A stretch of DNA of 64,000 bases from Riptortus pedestris. Taxonomy: Eukaryota; Arthropoda; Insecta; Hemiptera; Alydidae. Position numbers and translations under genes: made by a program. The stretch covers positions 211,145,001 to 211,209,000 of the forward strand of contig CM032228.1 in the NCBI GenBank assembly GCA_019009955.1, read 5' to 3'. Of this stretch, positions 36,618-48,655 are shown in pieces. The stretch's first letter is position 1. Each line of letters opens with the position of its first letter. Below the pieces are notes generated by a model. It saw nothing but the letters and a program-made list of their open reading frames with translations, was not told the origin of the DNA and made no database searches.

Positions 36618-37387
36618 ATTCAACTAACTAAACACGGTTTTAATGTGATATCTAAAACCAAAGCTGCGTAATGTTTTGTAAACTAGTTTTAGTTTCATGC
36701 TAATCAATTTATCGTGTTTCATCGGAACTGATTTCCCATTCTCCCCCACGGCGCCTCAAGAGACAATGGTCCAGAGATCTCCTATAGAAGTGTAAAGTGA
36801 AGTGATAGCAGTGGCTATTTTCTTATCAAGTGCCATTCCTCCTTAGCTCTTGACTTCCAGGGAGAGGCTGCTCCTCTCATTGTGGTGAAGGGGTGTAGCT
36901 TCTGTCGAGAGTGATGGAGAAAGATTGAATTGTACATATCACATTACCAAACCAATTTAAATGCAGACTACAATATTCTTAATAAAATAAAATAAATAAA
37001 CTTCTTTAGATTTCCCATTGGCAATAGACTAAAAAGCGTCTAATAGAAACATCTGTTGGAAAATATTTATTTTGTGGTAGAGACAAACGTTTTATGGCAG
37101 ATTGTCATAAGTATAAATAATAAAACAAATTCAATATAAATATTTATAATTATATAAATTTTAAATATTCAACAGTTATTTGTACTTTTTTGTATTCAAA
37201 CCTTCAGTAAACCCCCACTTCTTCTCATTCGCCGTTCACATCCAGCAACTTAGTCACTAGATATCTCATGTACTCTGACACTTCAATTTATAGTTCATAG
37301 GTTTCTTTCTACGGGAGAAACAGAAAACAGAAAGAAAGAAAGAAAGATGAGATCAGCAACGTGTCCTTCTAGCACGTGGAAAATCTT

Positions 37388-37747
37388 TTAGCAGATTTCT
37401 CTTAAAGGGAATCAGCTATTGAGGTCGTACTCATGACATCATTTTCGAAAAATTTCCTCAAATGTCCATCGAAACTACCGAGTAGTGACAAAAATGAGTT
37501 CCGTTCAAAACTATATATTGTCTGTTAGCGCGGGAGCGGTCACAATTTTTTATTGATGATTACCAAACTCGGTATTTAAACATTGAATGGAAAAAGGAAG
37601 ATCAAGTTCGTTAACGGCGAAAATCGGATCATTTGGGGGGGAGGGGGGTTAGAGGGAGAGAATTTCAAAATATCTATATATAACGCGTCGGATCGAAAAA
37701 TTATATAGAATCAATCTTATTGCAAATGTGATGTTCTATAAATATTG

Positions 37748-37818
<71 letters not shown>

Positions 37819-37975
37819 AAGGCTGAAGTTTTCAGCCTTCAGTAAACCTCCACTCTTACTCATGTCATATTAACAAAAAGCTGTTATATTATGAAGCACT
37901 ATGTTTGAAGCCTAAATACAAAATATTCTGACGCGCGTGGGAAATCTGCTTAGTTACGCAGCCCCTGTTGATGGA
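37388..37975 (-). mobile_element. Helentron-like copy E
   Basis: A minus-strand copy. Here the right block runs straight into TGTCTGTTAGCG with almost no (TA)n at the usual site, while a long (TA)n (about 37748-37815) sits at a second position within the left block. It includes the CAGCCTTCAGTAAACC subfamily block and ends CGCAGCCCCTGTTGATGGA. The displaced microsatellite suggests a new expansion in an AT-rich stretch. Confidence 0.7.
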
Positions 37976-38333
37976 CTTTTTAGTTTACGAAACGCATCCG
38001 TGATGGACTATTTATGACGTAAGGACCTAGGTCAATTAACAATGACGTGGAAATTTATAAATGTAAAATTAATATATTTTTTAAATGTTTAAATTCTTAT
38101 TTCTTTGTATAGATATTAGCATTTTAAACTAATATGAAACGGAACGTTTTACCCTAATATATTTACTTGTATATTAAAATATTATGTATGAAATCATTAA
38201 AATATTTAATTTATGCCATGTGTAAGAACTTCAGATTGACTGCGATGGCAGCTGTCGCTATTGCTTTAAAGTAAGTCAGTCTTAAAAGTGTAGCTTGAAC
38301 ATAAAAAAAACTAAGGCTTAAATAACTAAAAAG

Positions 38334-38390
38334 TCCGTCATGCAGGAGCCTCGTTAACTAAGCAGATTTCCCTTGAGGGAAATCTGCTAA
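38334..38390 (+). mobile_element. 57-bp Helentron-like mini-element
   Basis: Both ends of the family are fused: TCCGTCATGCAGGAGCC, GTTAACTAAGCAGATTTCCC, then TTGAGGGAAATCTGCTAA. The whole interior is missing. The breakpoint falls exactly in the sequence shared by the 5' subterminal repeat and the left arm of the 3' palindrome. Flanks (AAAAAG before, AAAAGAAA after) look like those of full copies. Confidence 0.7.
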
Positions 38391-39189
38391 AAGAAAAGTA
38401 TTGTGTTTGGAATGACGTTTCTTGTTTCTTCATGTCCTGCGATCTGGACATTGTTTCATTTATACTCTATTATTTGAGAAGGAACATAAAATTGAATATT
38501 AAAAATAAGAGAGGAATATAAAAAAAATAAAAAATCCCGAAAACTGCTTCGTTAAACAACGAGCCTCTTACTCAAAACTTTCTTTACTGTTTCAGGTTAA
38601 CTAGAAGAACCTTGTTAAAGGAAACTCTCTAAAACTTTCGTTAAAATCCATTGAGGACTTAACAAACTTTCCGCTTAATAAGGGGCTTATCTTCAGTTCT
38701 AGCCCTCTTTTAGCTTGACATACTTGATTCTTCGCACAATGATTTTGTAAATTGTTACCCATGATGTCGGGAGAGAAAGATATGTAAATTTCTTTCTGTA
38801 GTTGCACATGCATCTCAATGGAAGTATTAGACACGCTTTCATCTCATTAATGAACCTCTAAAAAAGATTGTAGTGGATTCCTTCATAAACTATTCATATT
38901 TTCAGCCAAATCTTATGACTATTGAAATTAAATATCGATTGGTTTATCATTACTTTCAGACTAATTTTAATTGATTGAAAAGAATACGTACGGTATTATA
39001 ATATGACGGTTATCAACAATAGTTGGCAAATATAGAAACCATCTATAACATCGAATTTAAAATCAGCCGTATATATTATCTAGCATAATTCACCAAACGA
39101 TTCAAGGTTTCGGAATTATCCATTTCGAAAATAATATAATGTCTTTGGATAAATCATATTACTCAAGCTGTTATAGATACTAACTACTT

Positions 39190-39570
39190 TTAGCAGATGT
39201 CCCGTATTTTTACACATGTCCATCGATCCTACCCAGGAGATGACGAAAATGAGGTCCGTTCAAAACTGTGTGTATGTGTTTAAATACATATATATATTTG
39301 TCGACGACGCTCTATCGGTCGCAATTTTTGTTTTAGCATTACCAAACTCGATATTTAATTCCTTTATCTAAAACGAAAGATCAAGTTCGTTAATTACTGA
39401 AATCCGACCAGTAGGGTTTAGAGGTGGGATTTCGAAAATGCTTAATATCTCCGTTTTATGCGTCGGATCAAAAAATTGTATAGAAACAATGCTATTGCAA
39501 ATGTAATGTTCTATAAATGTTGCTTTGTACGTTTTTCACTATATTGATTATTAACAGAGATATTCGCATT
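39190..39570 (-). mobile_element. Helentron-like copy G, truncated
   Basis: Right block and left block are present (CATCGATCCTACCCAGGAGA, a reduced TA tract, CAAGTTCGTTAATTACTGAA), but the 5' terminus is absent. Copy H begins immediately after it with no spacer. Confidence 0.65.
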
Positions 39571-39697
39571 TTAGCAGATTTTTCTTAAAGGAAATCAGCT
39601 ATTGAGGTCGTACTCATGACGCAAGTTTTGAAAAATTGTCCATCGATCCTACCCAGGAGATGACGAAAATGAGGTCAGTTCAAAATTGTATATATAT

Positions 39698-39758
<61 letters not shown>

Positions 39759-40191
39759 CTGTTAACGCTCTAGCGGTCGCAATTTTTTTTTGATCGTTAC
39801 CAAACTTCATATTTAAGCGTTTTATGTAAAAAGAAAGATCAAGTTCGTTAATGGCTGAAATCGGACTAGTTAAAAATTCGAAATATCTCCGTTATTATGC
39901 ATCGGATCGAAAAAGTGTATAGAATCAATCTTATTGCAAATTAAATTTACTATAAATATTGTTCTATACTTTTATTCTGTATTTTGAATATTAACCGAGA
40001 TATTTGCATTTGTATTGTGAGTGTGGTCGGCACTATCCGCCGAGAGCTCTGGCGGCCGTTTTGGTAACTATTCCTCCCTCGTGAATAGGTCTAGAGATAC
40101 CTTCCTACTACTGTTATTATTAGGCAAATTTCTCTATTGTATAACTTCACGTGGGAAATCTGCTTAGTTTACGCAGCCCCTGCGTGACGGA
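39571..40191 (-). mobile_element. Helentron-like copy H
   Basis: A full-length minus-strand copy abutting truncated copy G head to tail. The (TA)n spans about 39689-39754 with a single interruption. It carries both ends, including CGCAGCCCCTGCGTGACGGA, and a gene-proximal block (ATTTCTCTATTGTATAACTTC) shared with copies A and C. Confidence 0.75.
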
Positions 40192-41394
40192 CATTTTCAG
40201 TTTTACGTTAGTACCTCCTAAATTTCTCAACATAGTCTCTCAGAATATAGAATAGCCCTTGTTGACTGTGCTTCCCACAGGGGTCCTAAGTAATTATAGA
40301 GTACGTGAACCTCACTGATTGAATTGAGTATTATTATTACTGTTTTATTCCCTTACTTCATTAATACTAAGCCCTTTTGGCCCTCTTATGACACTGTTAT
40401 TGCTCCCCTTGTTCATTTCCAACTCGCATCAGTGTACGTGTGATCTTTGGGTCCACTCCTTGTGGTGCACCCTGGTCCATCGCAATTAATATTTATTTTG
40501 AGCAGACCTTCTATGATTAATCTGATACTGGTGTTCCAGACTCTACCGTATCATACCTTTTCTCCAATTCTCCTCAGGACTCTCGTTTCACGAATTGCAA
40601 TATAGGTTGAAACCTTCTAGAGTCTGAGAATGACGCTCTAAAGTGCATACTTAAAACTCATTTACCATACTCATTTGTGAAAAGCTCTTTCTAGAAATGA
40701 CTTTATGATCCTGTCAAAACCCTTTGGCAAATCCACAAAGCAAATCGTTTTCGATTACTTTAAATGGTTTTCCCCATAACAAATATTAGGCCCTCAGTTC
40801 AAGGAAACATTTCAGTAATCCTTACTTTTATCTCGTAGCGTCAAGACTGTACAAAACTCTATTATTCTATGGAAACTCATCAATCATCCGAGATTTCAGC
40901 TGTCATTTCGGTAGCTCATATCGTCAATACTTAAGTAATACTTTTTTCAAAACCAGTATTATTTGCGCCCAAAACCTCTATTTAGTATTCAAAGCATTCC
41001 CATCAACCACTCTAGATTGAAGCTATCATTTCAATAGCTCATATTGCCAAGATCTCATGCAAAATATTTTTCAGGATGTAGTTATTTATGCAATCCCATG
41101 AACCATTTTGCCGCCCCAGGTAGTTATATATCTTTTCAATTACTTTATCATCCTTAGTTTTATTTATTGTTATGAAGTATCAAACAATTGTTTCACATAG
41201 ACCAGCACACATATCTAAACGAGTCCTTCAGAAATTTTGTTTATAAAATAATGTATTTTCATCATTATATTCTTCTAAGTGTGGGCGTTGCACTACAATT
41301 ACTAAGCCCATCTGTCTACATTGACATTGGGGATATTCTGGTTTTTGGGTTTAGTTACATGTAACCAATAAAGCTAAATTGGACTTGGGTTATC

Positions 41395-41577
41395 TTAATA
41401 CAAGTGGGCTCCATATATCAGAGTTATATTGCCTGGAATTAATACTGTTGGAGCTGTGTGGTCGTGGAAAATCGATAGTAACACCATCAGATCCCATTTA
41501 GTGCTCCAGATCATTTGTCTTATGGTGTCGAGCAGCGGCTTTCCCTCACTAACAAATATCAAGGTCAGATTACGCAA
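41395..41577 (-). pseudogene. Possible Tc1-like transposase catalytic-domain relic
   Basis: The minus strand reads TLIFVSEGKPLLDTIRQMIW, then STKWDLMVLLSIFHDHTAPT and VLIPGNITLIYGAHLY. The K-W...L-M-V...I...H...V-x-I-P-G-N-I spacing resembles the middle of Tc1 transposases (KWGGGSxMVWGxIS...LVFIxGNxN). Key residues such as the MVWG tryptophan are changed. No terminal repeats were found. The similarity is weak. Confidence 0.35.
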
Positions 41578-41661
41578 CCGAGTATTATTTGCTTTAAAAG
41601 GTGATTTTTTTTAGTTAATGACACTTACTCCAGAACTGTTAAAATTCATTTATACGTTTTT

Positions 41662-42226
41662 TTAGCAGATTTTCCTTAAGGGAAATCAGCTATTGAGGTC
41701 ATACTCATGACGTGATTGTTGAAAAAATTTTCCTCACATGTCCATCGATCCTACTCAAGAGATGACGAAAATGAGGTCCGCTCCGATATTTGTCGACGGC
41801 GCTCTCTATAGTCGCAATTTTTGTTTGATCATTAACAAATTCGGTATTTAATTCTTTTATGTAAAAAAAAAGATCAAGTTCGTTAATTACTGAAATTCGA
41901 CAAGTGGGAGTGGGGGTTAAGAGGGGGGATTTCGAAAATGCTTAATATCTCCGTCATTATGCGTCGGATCAAAAAATTGTATAGAAACAATTTATTGCAA
42001 ATGTAATGTTCTATAAATGGAGTTATCTACGTTTCTTCACTATCTTGATTTTTAACCGAGATATTTGCATTTTTTTGTTTTTGGCCTTCATTAAACCCTC
42101 ACTCCTACTCATCTCATATTAACAATAAGCTGTGAGGGTTATGAAGCACATTATTTGAAGTCTAAATTCCAAGTATGGTTCTCATTGAACTTTTTTGTTT
42201 TGAGATAAATGTAAATGTGTGACGGA
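41662..42226 (-). mobile_element. Helentron-like copy I
   Basis: A minus-strand copy in which the central (TA)n is essentially absent (GGTCCGCTCCGATATTTGTC). It has the 3' palindrome TTTTCCTTAAGGGAAATCAG and a shortened 5' end that keeps only GTGACGGA. It shows the microsatellite is not required for recognising the element. Confidence 0.65.
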
Positions 42227-42299
42227 CTTCTGGTATTGAGTTTGTACCATAAAGTGATTTTCGAAGATTTCTTCAACTATTATCCTTCTCACCTAAGAA

Positions 42300-43330
42300 A
42301 GGTTGAATATGACACCCGTTCAAATGTGTGCTTGTTTTCAATTGTGCGCACGTTTGTGTGTGTGTTTGACATTGTTCAACTTTGAGATCTTTAGTCGCCC
42401 CAAGTGGGATCGTTTTGGAAGAAATGGTTAATGGTAAAGATCAAGTAAATATTTTCGAGTCAAGAACCCAAAATCTTAATTGATAAGGTCTTCACAGCAC
42501 GTGTTTGCGTGTATCTCACGTAATAAAGATCCATTGAAAGCAATATTTGTTATTTAAACTTCGAATATGACTTTTTATGATATATTGGTTTACTTTTAAT
42601 ATGTAATGAGTTAGAGGGGGGGGGCAGAGTTACTGATGACTGAAAATTTAAAAATTCAAATATCTCGGTTAATATTTGAGGTTGTGAATAAAGTCTACAG
42701 AACTACATTTACTGAAAATTGAATTTGCTACAAGATTAGTCATACACAATTTTTCAAGCCGACTCATAATAGAAATATTTTTAATTTTAGATTTTCACTT
42801 CCCACCCTCCGGTCCGATTTCTGCCGAACTTGTTTTATATTTTTACATGAAATGATTTATATAGAGTTTGGAGGTTAAGGGCGTCTGTGTCTGGGTCTGT
42901 CGACTGAACCTCATTTTCGTCATCTCCTAGATAGGTTTGGAACATTAGAGAAAATAGTTTCATGAGTACAGAATTTTTTAATTTCACCTGCTAGAATTGA
43001 AATACAAGCTGGATATGAGGTTTGCCGTGACTGAGTTATGCAAAGTGACAATCCGATTGGTTGGGAGAATCTGGCGTTTACTGAATATTCAATACCTAAA
43101 AATTATAATATTTTATTTAATATTTGAGAGATGTAAAACTTGTGTAGAACAACATTTATAGGAAATTAAATTTTCTGCAAGATTGGTAATATTCAATTTC
43201 CTATTTCATAATAATGATCTACTTTATAATAATTGAGGTTTAATAAGTTTTGATTTGCCTCCCCTCTAACCCCCCTTCCCATGGTCCATTTCAGTCTTTA
43301 GCTAATACAACTTTATTTTCCATTTAGCGG
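42300..43330. mobile_element. Cluster of old Helentron-like fragments
   Basis: Diverged pieces of the same family: a minus-oriented right block at about 42300-42500, then plus-oriented left blocks at 42640-42960 (AAATATCTCGGTTAATATTT, ...CGGTCCGATTTCTGCC, CCTCATTTTCGTCATCTCC) and 43090-43330 (AATATTTGAGAGATG ... CCATTTCAGTC). They are older and define a distinct subfamily. A G-run lies at about 42616. Confidence 0.5.
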
Positions 43331-45263
43331 TTATAATTTTGCATTCAACAATATACACATGTGATATTGGTAAACAAAATCTTCATTAATATTTATATTA
43401 TCGAAATAAAAACAAAAAGTGTGATTAAGAATTTGAAATGTTCCATTTCTGTAACATCGTCATACTTAAGAGATATTTCTAGAGAATGAATGCCTTAACA
43501 GAAGCATATTATTTAGTATTAATGCTAAGATAGTGTATTCATTGTGCTTCACTAGAAAACTACATTTATTTCAACAATGTAATTGCAGATACGACAAATT
43601 TTGTACGAATAAATTTTTGAATACTCACCGTCTCTTATACTAAATGGGGAAAACTAAAGAATGTCTTAACAGAAAAGAATGTTTTTGGTATTTCATTGTG
43701 TGTTTTTTTTTATGTTAATTAAAGTGTTATGTCTTGTCTTTTCAACCCCATGTTTAGAAGCTAATATACTTAGATCAGGCTGTAATCTGAGAAGGATACT
43801 CTCGTTCATAGTATTAAATTAAATCTACGATTTACCTGTGGCTCATGTTTCATTTTATGGTTTTAAATGTGTGTTCCCTTTCCTTATTTTTTAAAAATTT
43901 AGCTTTATCTTGTAGAACTGAAAAGTTTTTAAGAACAAACAAAAATAAACAGTTCCTTTAGCTTCTAAAGAATTGCTAAATAAATACTGTTACCTTAAGA
44001 AAAAATTATTATTATTTTTTTTTTTTTCCTTGCATGCTTAAATTGTAACTTTTCATCTTGGTGTACTACACTGCTATATAAATTCCTTTAGCCACTGAAA
44101 ACTGTAATTTTAAACCCTAATATGTTTTGTATCTTACTATTGAATTTCGTGAAAATTTAAAAGTAGTTGGATTAAAAGGCGGATTTTATTGTTATGTTTA
44201 CAAAGGAATGGTTCTATCGTCTTGGAACTTCTTAATCAGGAAATAAATTAAATGGTAAAGCAGATATGAACTTTCAAATATTATTTCCAGAATACAAAAT
44301 ATAAAATGAAATGATAATCCCTTATTAATTACAAGTCATTAAAAGCCTATAGAGGTGAAACCTTATTTAAGGTTTATTATCCATAACAAACACTACTTTA
44401 AACAATTTAGAAATGCCATTAAAATAGAGTAAATTTTGGTTCCTGCTAATTAAGGAATTTCATAAGCTTTCTCGAAACATGATGATGGGCTTGAGAAATT
44501 ATTCAATTATATACTTATTTGTGGCTTAATTTGGTGAAATAAGAAAGTGTAAATTTAAAACATATGACATTTTTCACGTTGAATTTTATATTGGCTGTTC
44601 AAAAAATGCATGACCACTTAAAGTGTTCCTGCGTACTCCATTGCCAGAGGAGAAAATCAAATGAATTTAAACCATAGAATATAAGGTATTGGACTCCAGG
44701 AATTTAAAACGAAGAAAGGGAAACAATGTATTCCGCATAATATTATTTTATGTCCTTTCCATATAAACATCCTCTCATCGCAGTCCTAGCTTAAGTCCTT
44801 TTCTCTTAATTGTTTTTCAATCTTTATTTGTATACTACATTTTTAAATTTATATGTTTTTTATTTTTAAGTGATTTTTTTTTAATTAAGAAGCAAGTATT
44901 AGGTTTTAAATTTTTGAAAGCTTATATTGACCCTTGAGTGCATATGAGTTTGAGGTTATAATTTTATTCTATACTGTATTTTAATTATAATACTGTGTAA
45001 TATACTGTAAATACGCCTGATTTTCTTCAGTTAGTTCATATTTTTTGTTGTTAAGTTATTAGCTCTGATAATGGTAGAGTGAATCACTGAAATCATACAA
45101 ACCTATTTATTAAAATTCCTGAATGTTTAACAGATTTATTCTTCAACTCTCTAAAAATCTGTTTCCTTGAGTTTATTTATTTTGTGATGTACTACTAGGG
45201 AGTTTTGATGAAAAGACAAATACAATTGAATTAAATTTGTTTGTAAATTGTTTGATTTACCAG
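42990..45263. other. Intron sequence before mini-exon 3
   Basis: After the old Helentron-like fragments (to about 43330) the intron is plain AT-rich DNA with a T-run at about 44010-44030. No further exon with matching phase was found. Confidence 0.45.
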
Positions 45264-45314
45264 GCCCCCGTTGGCTCTCAGAAGATGTCGACATTGAGCT
45301 GAGTTCAGATGAAG
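45264..45314 (+). CDS. ens: Ensconsin/MAP7, mini-exon 3 (phase 1-1)
   Basis: A 51-nt exon encodes PRWLSEDVDIELSSDE between split Gly codons. The acceptor is TTACCAG|GCC and the donor GAAG|GTATCG. It is the third consecutive symmetric phase 1-1 exon. The acidic SEDVDIELSSDE stretch is unlike the basic regions that follow and contains Ser residues in a casein-kinase-2-like acidic setting, which is inference only. No stop or frame break arises whichever of the three mini-exons are joined to the next exon. Assignment to this gene is by phase, strand and position; the peptide alone is not diagnostic. Confidence 0.55.
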
Positions 45315-45743
45315 GTATCGAACACATTTAGTTAACACCCAACTGTAGAGCTTACACGCTAGACTTTAGCATTTGCCTTTCATGCTTATTTTTCCTTTTA
45401 ACAACTAGAAATTTATAGCTTAAAGTGCCCCTAGAGCTTTATACAAAATTTGGCAACTTTAAAGACATATAATCATGTCTAATTTTATTTTTATGCTGAA
45501 GCAATGTGTTAAATGTTTGCACTTTTAAAAGCAGTTTGCTTTTAAGTATGGCCTTAAAATTAAAATATAAAAATAACTGTTTGAAAGAAACTCGCTCATT
45601 TTTCTAATTTGTACTAAGCAGGGATGACTTTTTTTTCTTGGATATTTTATAAATATTCTAATTATTGTATCATTAATGAATTTGACCTTTAAGGTCTAGT
45701 CCATTAAAAAGTAATAATCTTGTAAATAAATAATTTTGTATGC

Positions 45744-45778
45744 TGTGTGTGCGTGTGTGGGTGTGTGTGTGTGCATGC

Positions 45779-45815
<37 letters not shown>

Positions 45816-45841
45816 CGTGCGTGCGTGTGTGTGTGTGTGTG
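45744..45841. repeat. (GT)n/(GTGC)n microsatellite
   Basis: About 98 nt of alternating purine-pyrimidine sequence with GTGCGTGC interruptions, 430 nt after mini-exon 3. It creates a spurious Cys/Val-rich frame (45740-46084). Confidence 0.9.
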
Positions 45842-46260
45842 TTATACCTTGATAAATTTAATAGTAAAATATTTCAAGTAATTTCGCAGACTAAAATATT
45901 AATCTCTGTGAAAAACATGTGCTGCTTTTTAAGAGCTGTAATGTCTTTATTTTATTTTTGTTATTACCAAGGCCCACTTGAAGCATGTCTATTTTCTTTT
46001 CTTTTGAAATGTTATATTTTCAATAAAATTGTGGTTAGCATTACAAAAAATGATATCCCATTTCTATTAAATCAATATTTTTGAGGAGGAGCAGTATTCC
46101 TTAATGCTACTCTATGAAATGGGTTGGTTAAATATAAATGGCCCATGATAGTATAGTACAGGTGATTTCTCTACAGTTGGGCTGACATTTTGCATGTTCT
46201 GTACATGATTATTATACCAGTTAACACATAAGACGTTATTAACAGTTTCAGAAATGGTTG

Positions 46261-46313
46261 CTTTTTTTTTTTTTTTTTTTTTTTGTTTTTTATTTTTTTT
46301 TTTTTTTTTTTGT
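46261..46313. repeat. Poly(T) tract
   Basis: About 50 nt of T with one G and one A interruption, within the 3.2-kb intron before the first coiled-coil exon. Confidence 0.85.
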
Positions 46314-48551
46314 ATTTTACATGTTATTTAGCTAATGATATTGTTATTAGTGTTCTGTCATTAGATGTTACTAGTTCTAATGAATATGTGATTAAATATT
46401 GATGGATTAATGCTTTGTAATATGGCCCATACAGCTTCATGAAGACAAGACTCTAAATTGTACCATTATCTACTTGCCTCAAAGCTGTAACTATAGTTCC
46501 CAATTATGAATGCGAGTGCGATTAAAATATCTTAATTTATGCAAGTCACTATAAAAATATTTTCAACGCAATTGCTATAAACTGTTGTAAAATATAAGTT
46601 CTATAAAGCTAGTTTCAGTTTAGATTTGTAATCAATTTTAGTAGGGGAGGGGGGGGATACATATAATGGGACTGTATGTGAGCAATCAGAGAATCTTCAT
46701 GTTTCCTGTTCTTACTTTTTATTATAAGAAATATGAGAAATAAATAAGTATGACACTATTAAATCAATAATTTAAAAAAAATACTAGTTATTGTATTAAA
46801 CATTTTATGTATTTTTATCCTGAGATTAGACAAAAAAACTTTAGATTTGAAGAGGCCCGGGGTTTGTTTGGGAAGGTATGAAGTGAATTTAAGTAATAAT
46901 TCCATCCAGACCATCTCAATATGTATTTATTCTCTTCTTCTTCAATGCCCCATATAATCATGATTGTATGATGATGGTAAAATCGAGATAACATAAGTCA
47001 GGTCTGTGAAATTGGAGGCCTGTGATAGAGTATAGTGTTTTATAAAGCAAAAGCATTTTTTTTTGTTATATACAAAGAAAAAAAATTAGCAATTCATTAT
47101 AGCTTGTGGATTATCCACAGAATTAGAAAATGGTACATGAACTTTTCATAAATTATGTGAGCTTCCCATCCCTGACAATTTTTTAACTTTTTTAGATTTA
47201 TCTCATAGATCTGTAAATTTCCAATTCTAAAACTCTTGACCAAATTGAATCGATTTTCCTTTTCACTGCTCCAATTTAATTTCAATTTGTTTTATTTATG
47301 TTTATTTCATATGCTTCAAAAATTCATAATTTCTGTACTGTTGAAAACACTCTTAGATACTGCTGCAAAAGACCATCAAATTGAGATATCTGCGGCTTAA
47401 TTCCTTAATCTTAATAAAATCATGATTTGCTGTGAATATTTTCCTTGTATCTTCTACTAAGTGAAGCTGAATTTCCCCTTTAACTATTTTGTTCTGCTCA
47501 AGGTTATTTTCATATTTAATCATTTTCAGTCACACAATTCAATAAGAATAAATTAGAGACTTAGTATGAAAACTTGATGTTATACTAGTGTAGCAATCTC
47601 TTTAGTTTACTAGTTACAAATTAGATAAATTGAATTTTTACTAAGTTGTGAACCATTAGTATGTTTTAGCATTATCAAGTCTAACTAAAGAATAGATAAG
47701 ATATGTTTTTACCCTTAATGTGACTAACTTTTTAGAATAGGTTGACTCAGATTATGCTTAATATTTGTATAATCTAAATATTCTTGTTGGTGAATAATTG
47801 TTGCATGGGAAATTTTCGGTCATAGTTTGGAATCATAAAACATACAGATTTTAGTTCATAGATTATGCTGTGCACTAATTAAGGATGTTTGTAAATTAAA
47901 TTAAATAATAATTTTAAAAACATAATATTAAAAGCCAATTGCTCAAATCAAGTTAAAATTATATTATCTTTAACAATTATTATAATTAAATAAAAAATAT
48001 TAAAAACAAAAATTCAAAAATGTTATATATTAAGAATATATATTTCTTTGTACCAGTGATATTATTTAATTGTTTAATAGATATACTTAGGCACAAAAGC
48101 ACAATACTTCATTATATCATAAAATTTATTAAGTTTCATGCAATAACTTGTAGGAGTAAGTCAATGATAGTTGCAGTGTTGGCTCATAACTGTAAGTATT
48201 TTATTTTTCATTCCAATTGCTCTTGAGGAAACATAGATCTGATGTTTTTGTAATCAAATTTGAGATGAGAATAATTTTATATTTTTGTCAAATTATCTGT
48301 TTTGATGCAGAGGAAATTTTCTTCTCAAGAAATTCTTTGTTTGTTTGTTTGTGGAGTAATAAGTATACATTTTGTTGCGAGTGTAAGAGGTTTTATATTT
48401 AAAATGTTTGCTGTGAATGTGGAAGGAAAAAGGATTGACTTAATTTGATATTTGTGTCAATAATTATGTTTGGTCCTGTGTTTAGTTCTTTATGTTTGTA
48501 ATATTACTAATATAATCTCTAATAATATTTATTATTGTTTGTTTTTTGAAG

Positions 48552-48655
48552 GAAAAGAAGGACAGTCACATGTTGATAGAGAAGAGCGACTTAGGATTTT
48601 ACGAGAGAAACAAAATGAAGAAAGGCAGAGGAAATTGGAGGAACTTAAACAACAG
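48552..48655 (+). CDS. ens: Ensconsin/MAP7, start of MAP7 coiled coil
   Basis: A 104-nt exon begins with a polar stretch (KEGQSHVD) and turns into a highly charged helix, EERLRILREKQNEERQRKLE, ending ELKQQ. This Arg/Glu/Lys heptad-like pattern is the start of the MAP7 N-terminal homology region, which binds the microtubule lattice. The acceptor is TTTTTTGAAG|GA and the donor CAACAG|GTTAGA. The exon enters in phase 1, completing a Gly codon with the previous exon, and leaves in phase 0. A following open frame to 48748 is intron read-through. MAP7 proteins are cytoplasmic microtubule-associated cofactors that recruit and activate kinesin-1. Confidence 0.85.

Larger units (their letters stand above)
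45315..48551. other. Intron sequence before the coiled-coil exons
   Basis: It holds the GT repeat (45744), the poly(T) tract (46261) and a G-run near 46645. Otherwise AT-rich with chance frames only. Confidence 0.5.

Noticed and set aside
36858..36890. Possible short exon after CTTGACTTCCAG
   Set aside because: Its length breaks the phase between mini-exons 2 and 3, and the donor (GTGTAG) is poor.
38236..38271. Possible 36-nt exon reading IDCDGSCRYCFK between a CAG acceptor and a GTAAGT donor
   Set aside because: In the phase set by the neighbouring ensconsin exons it starts with a stop codon (TGA), and nothing else supports it.
45740..46084. 114-codon plus-strand frame rich in Cys and Val
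   Set aside because: Its first third is a GT microsatellite and the rest is AT-rich intron.
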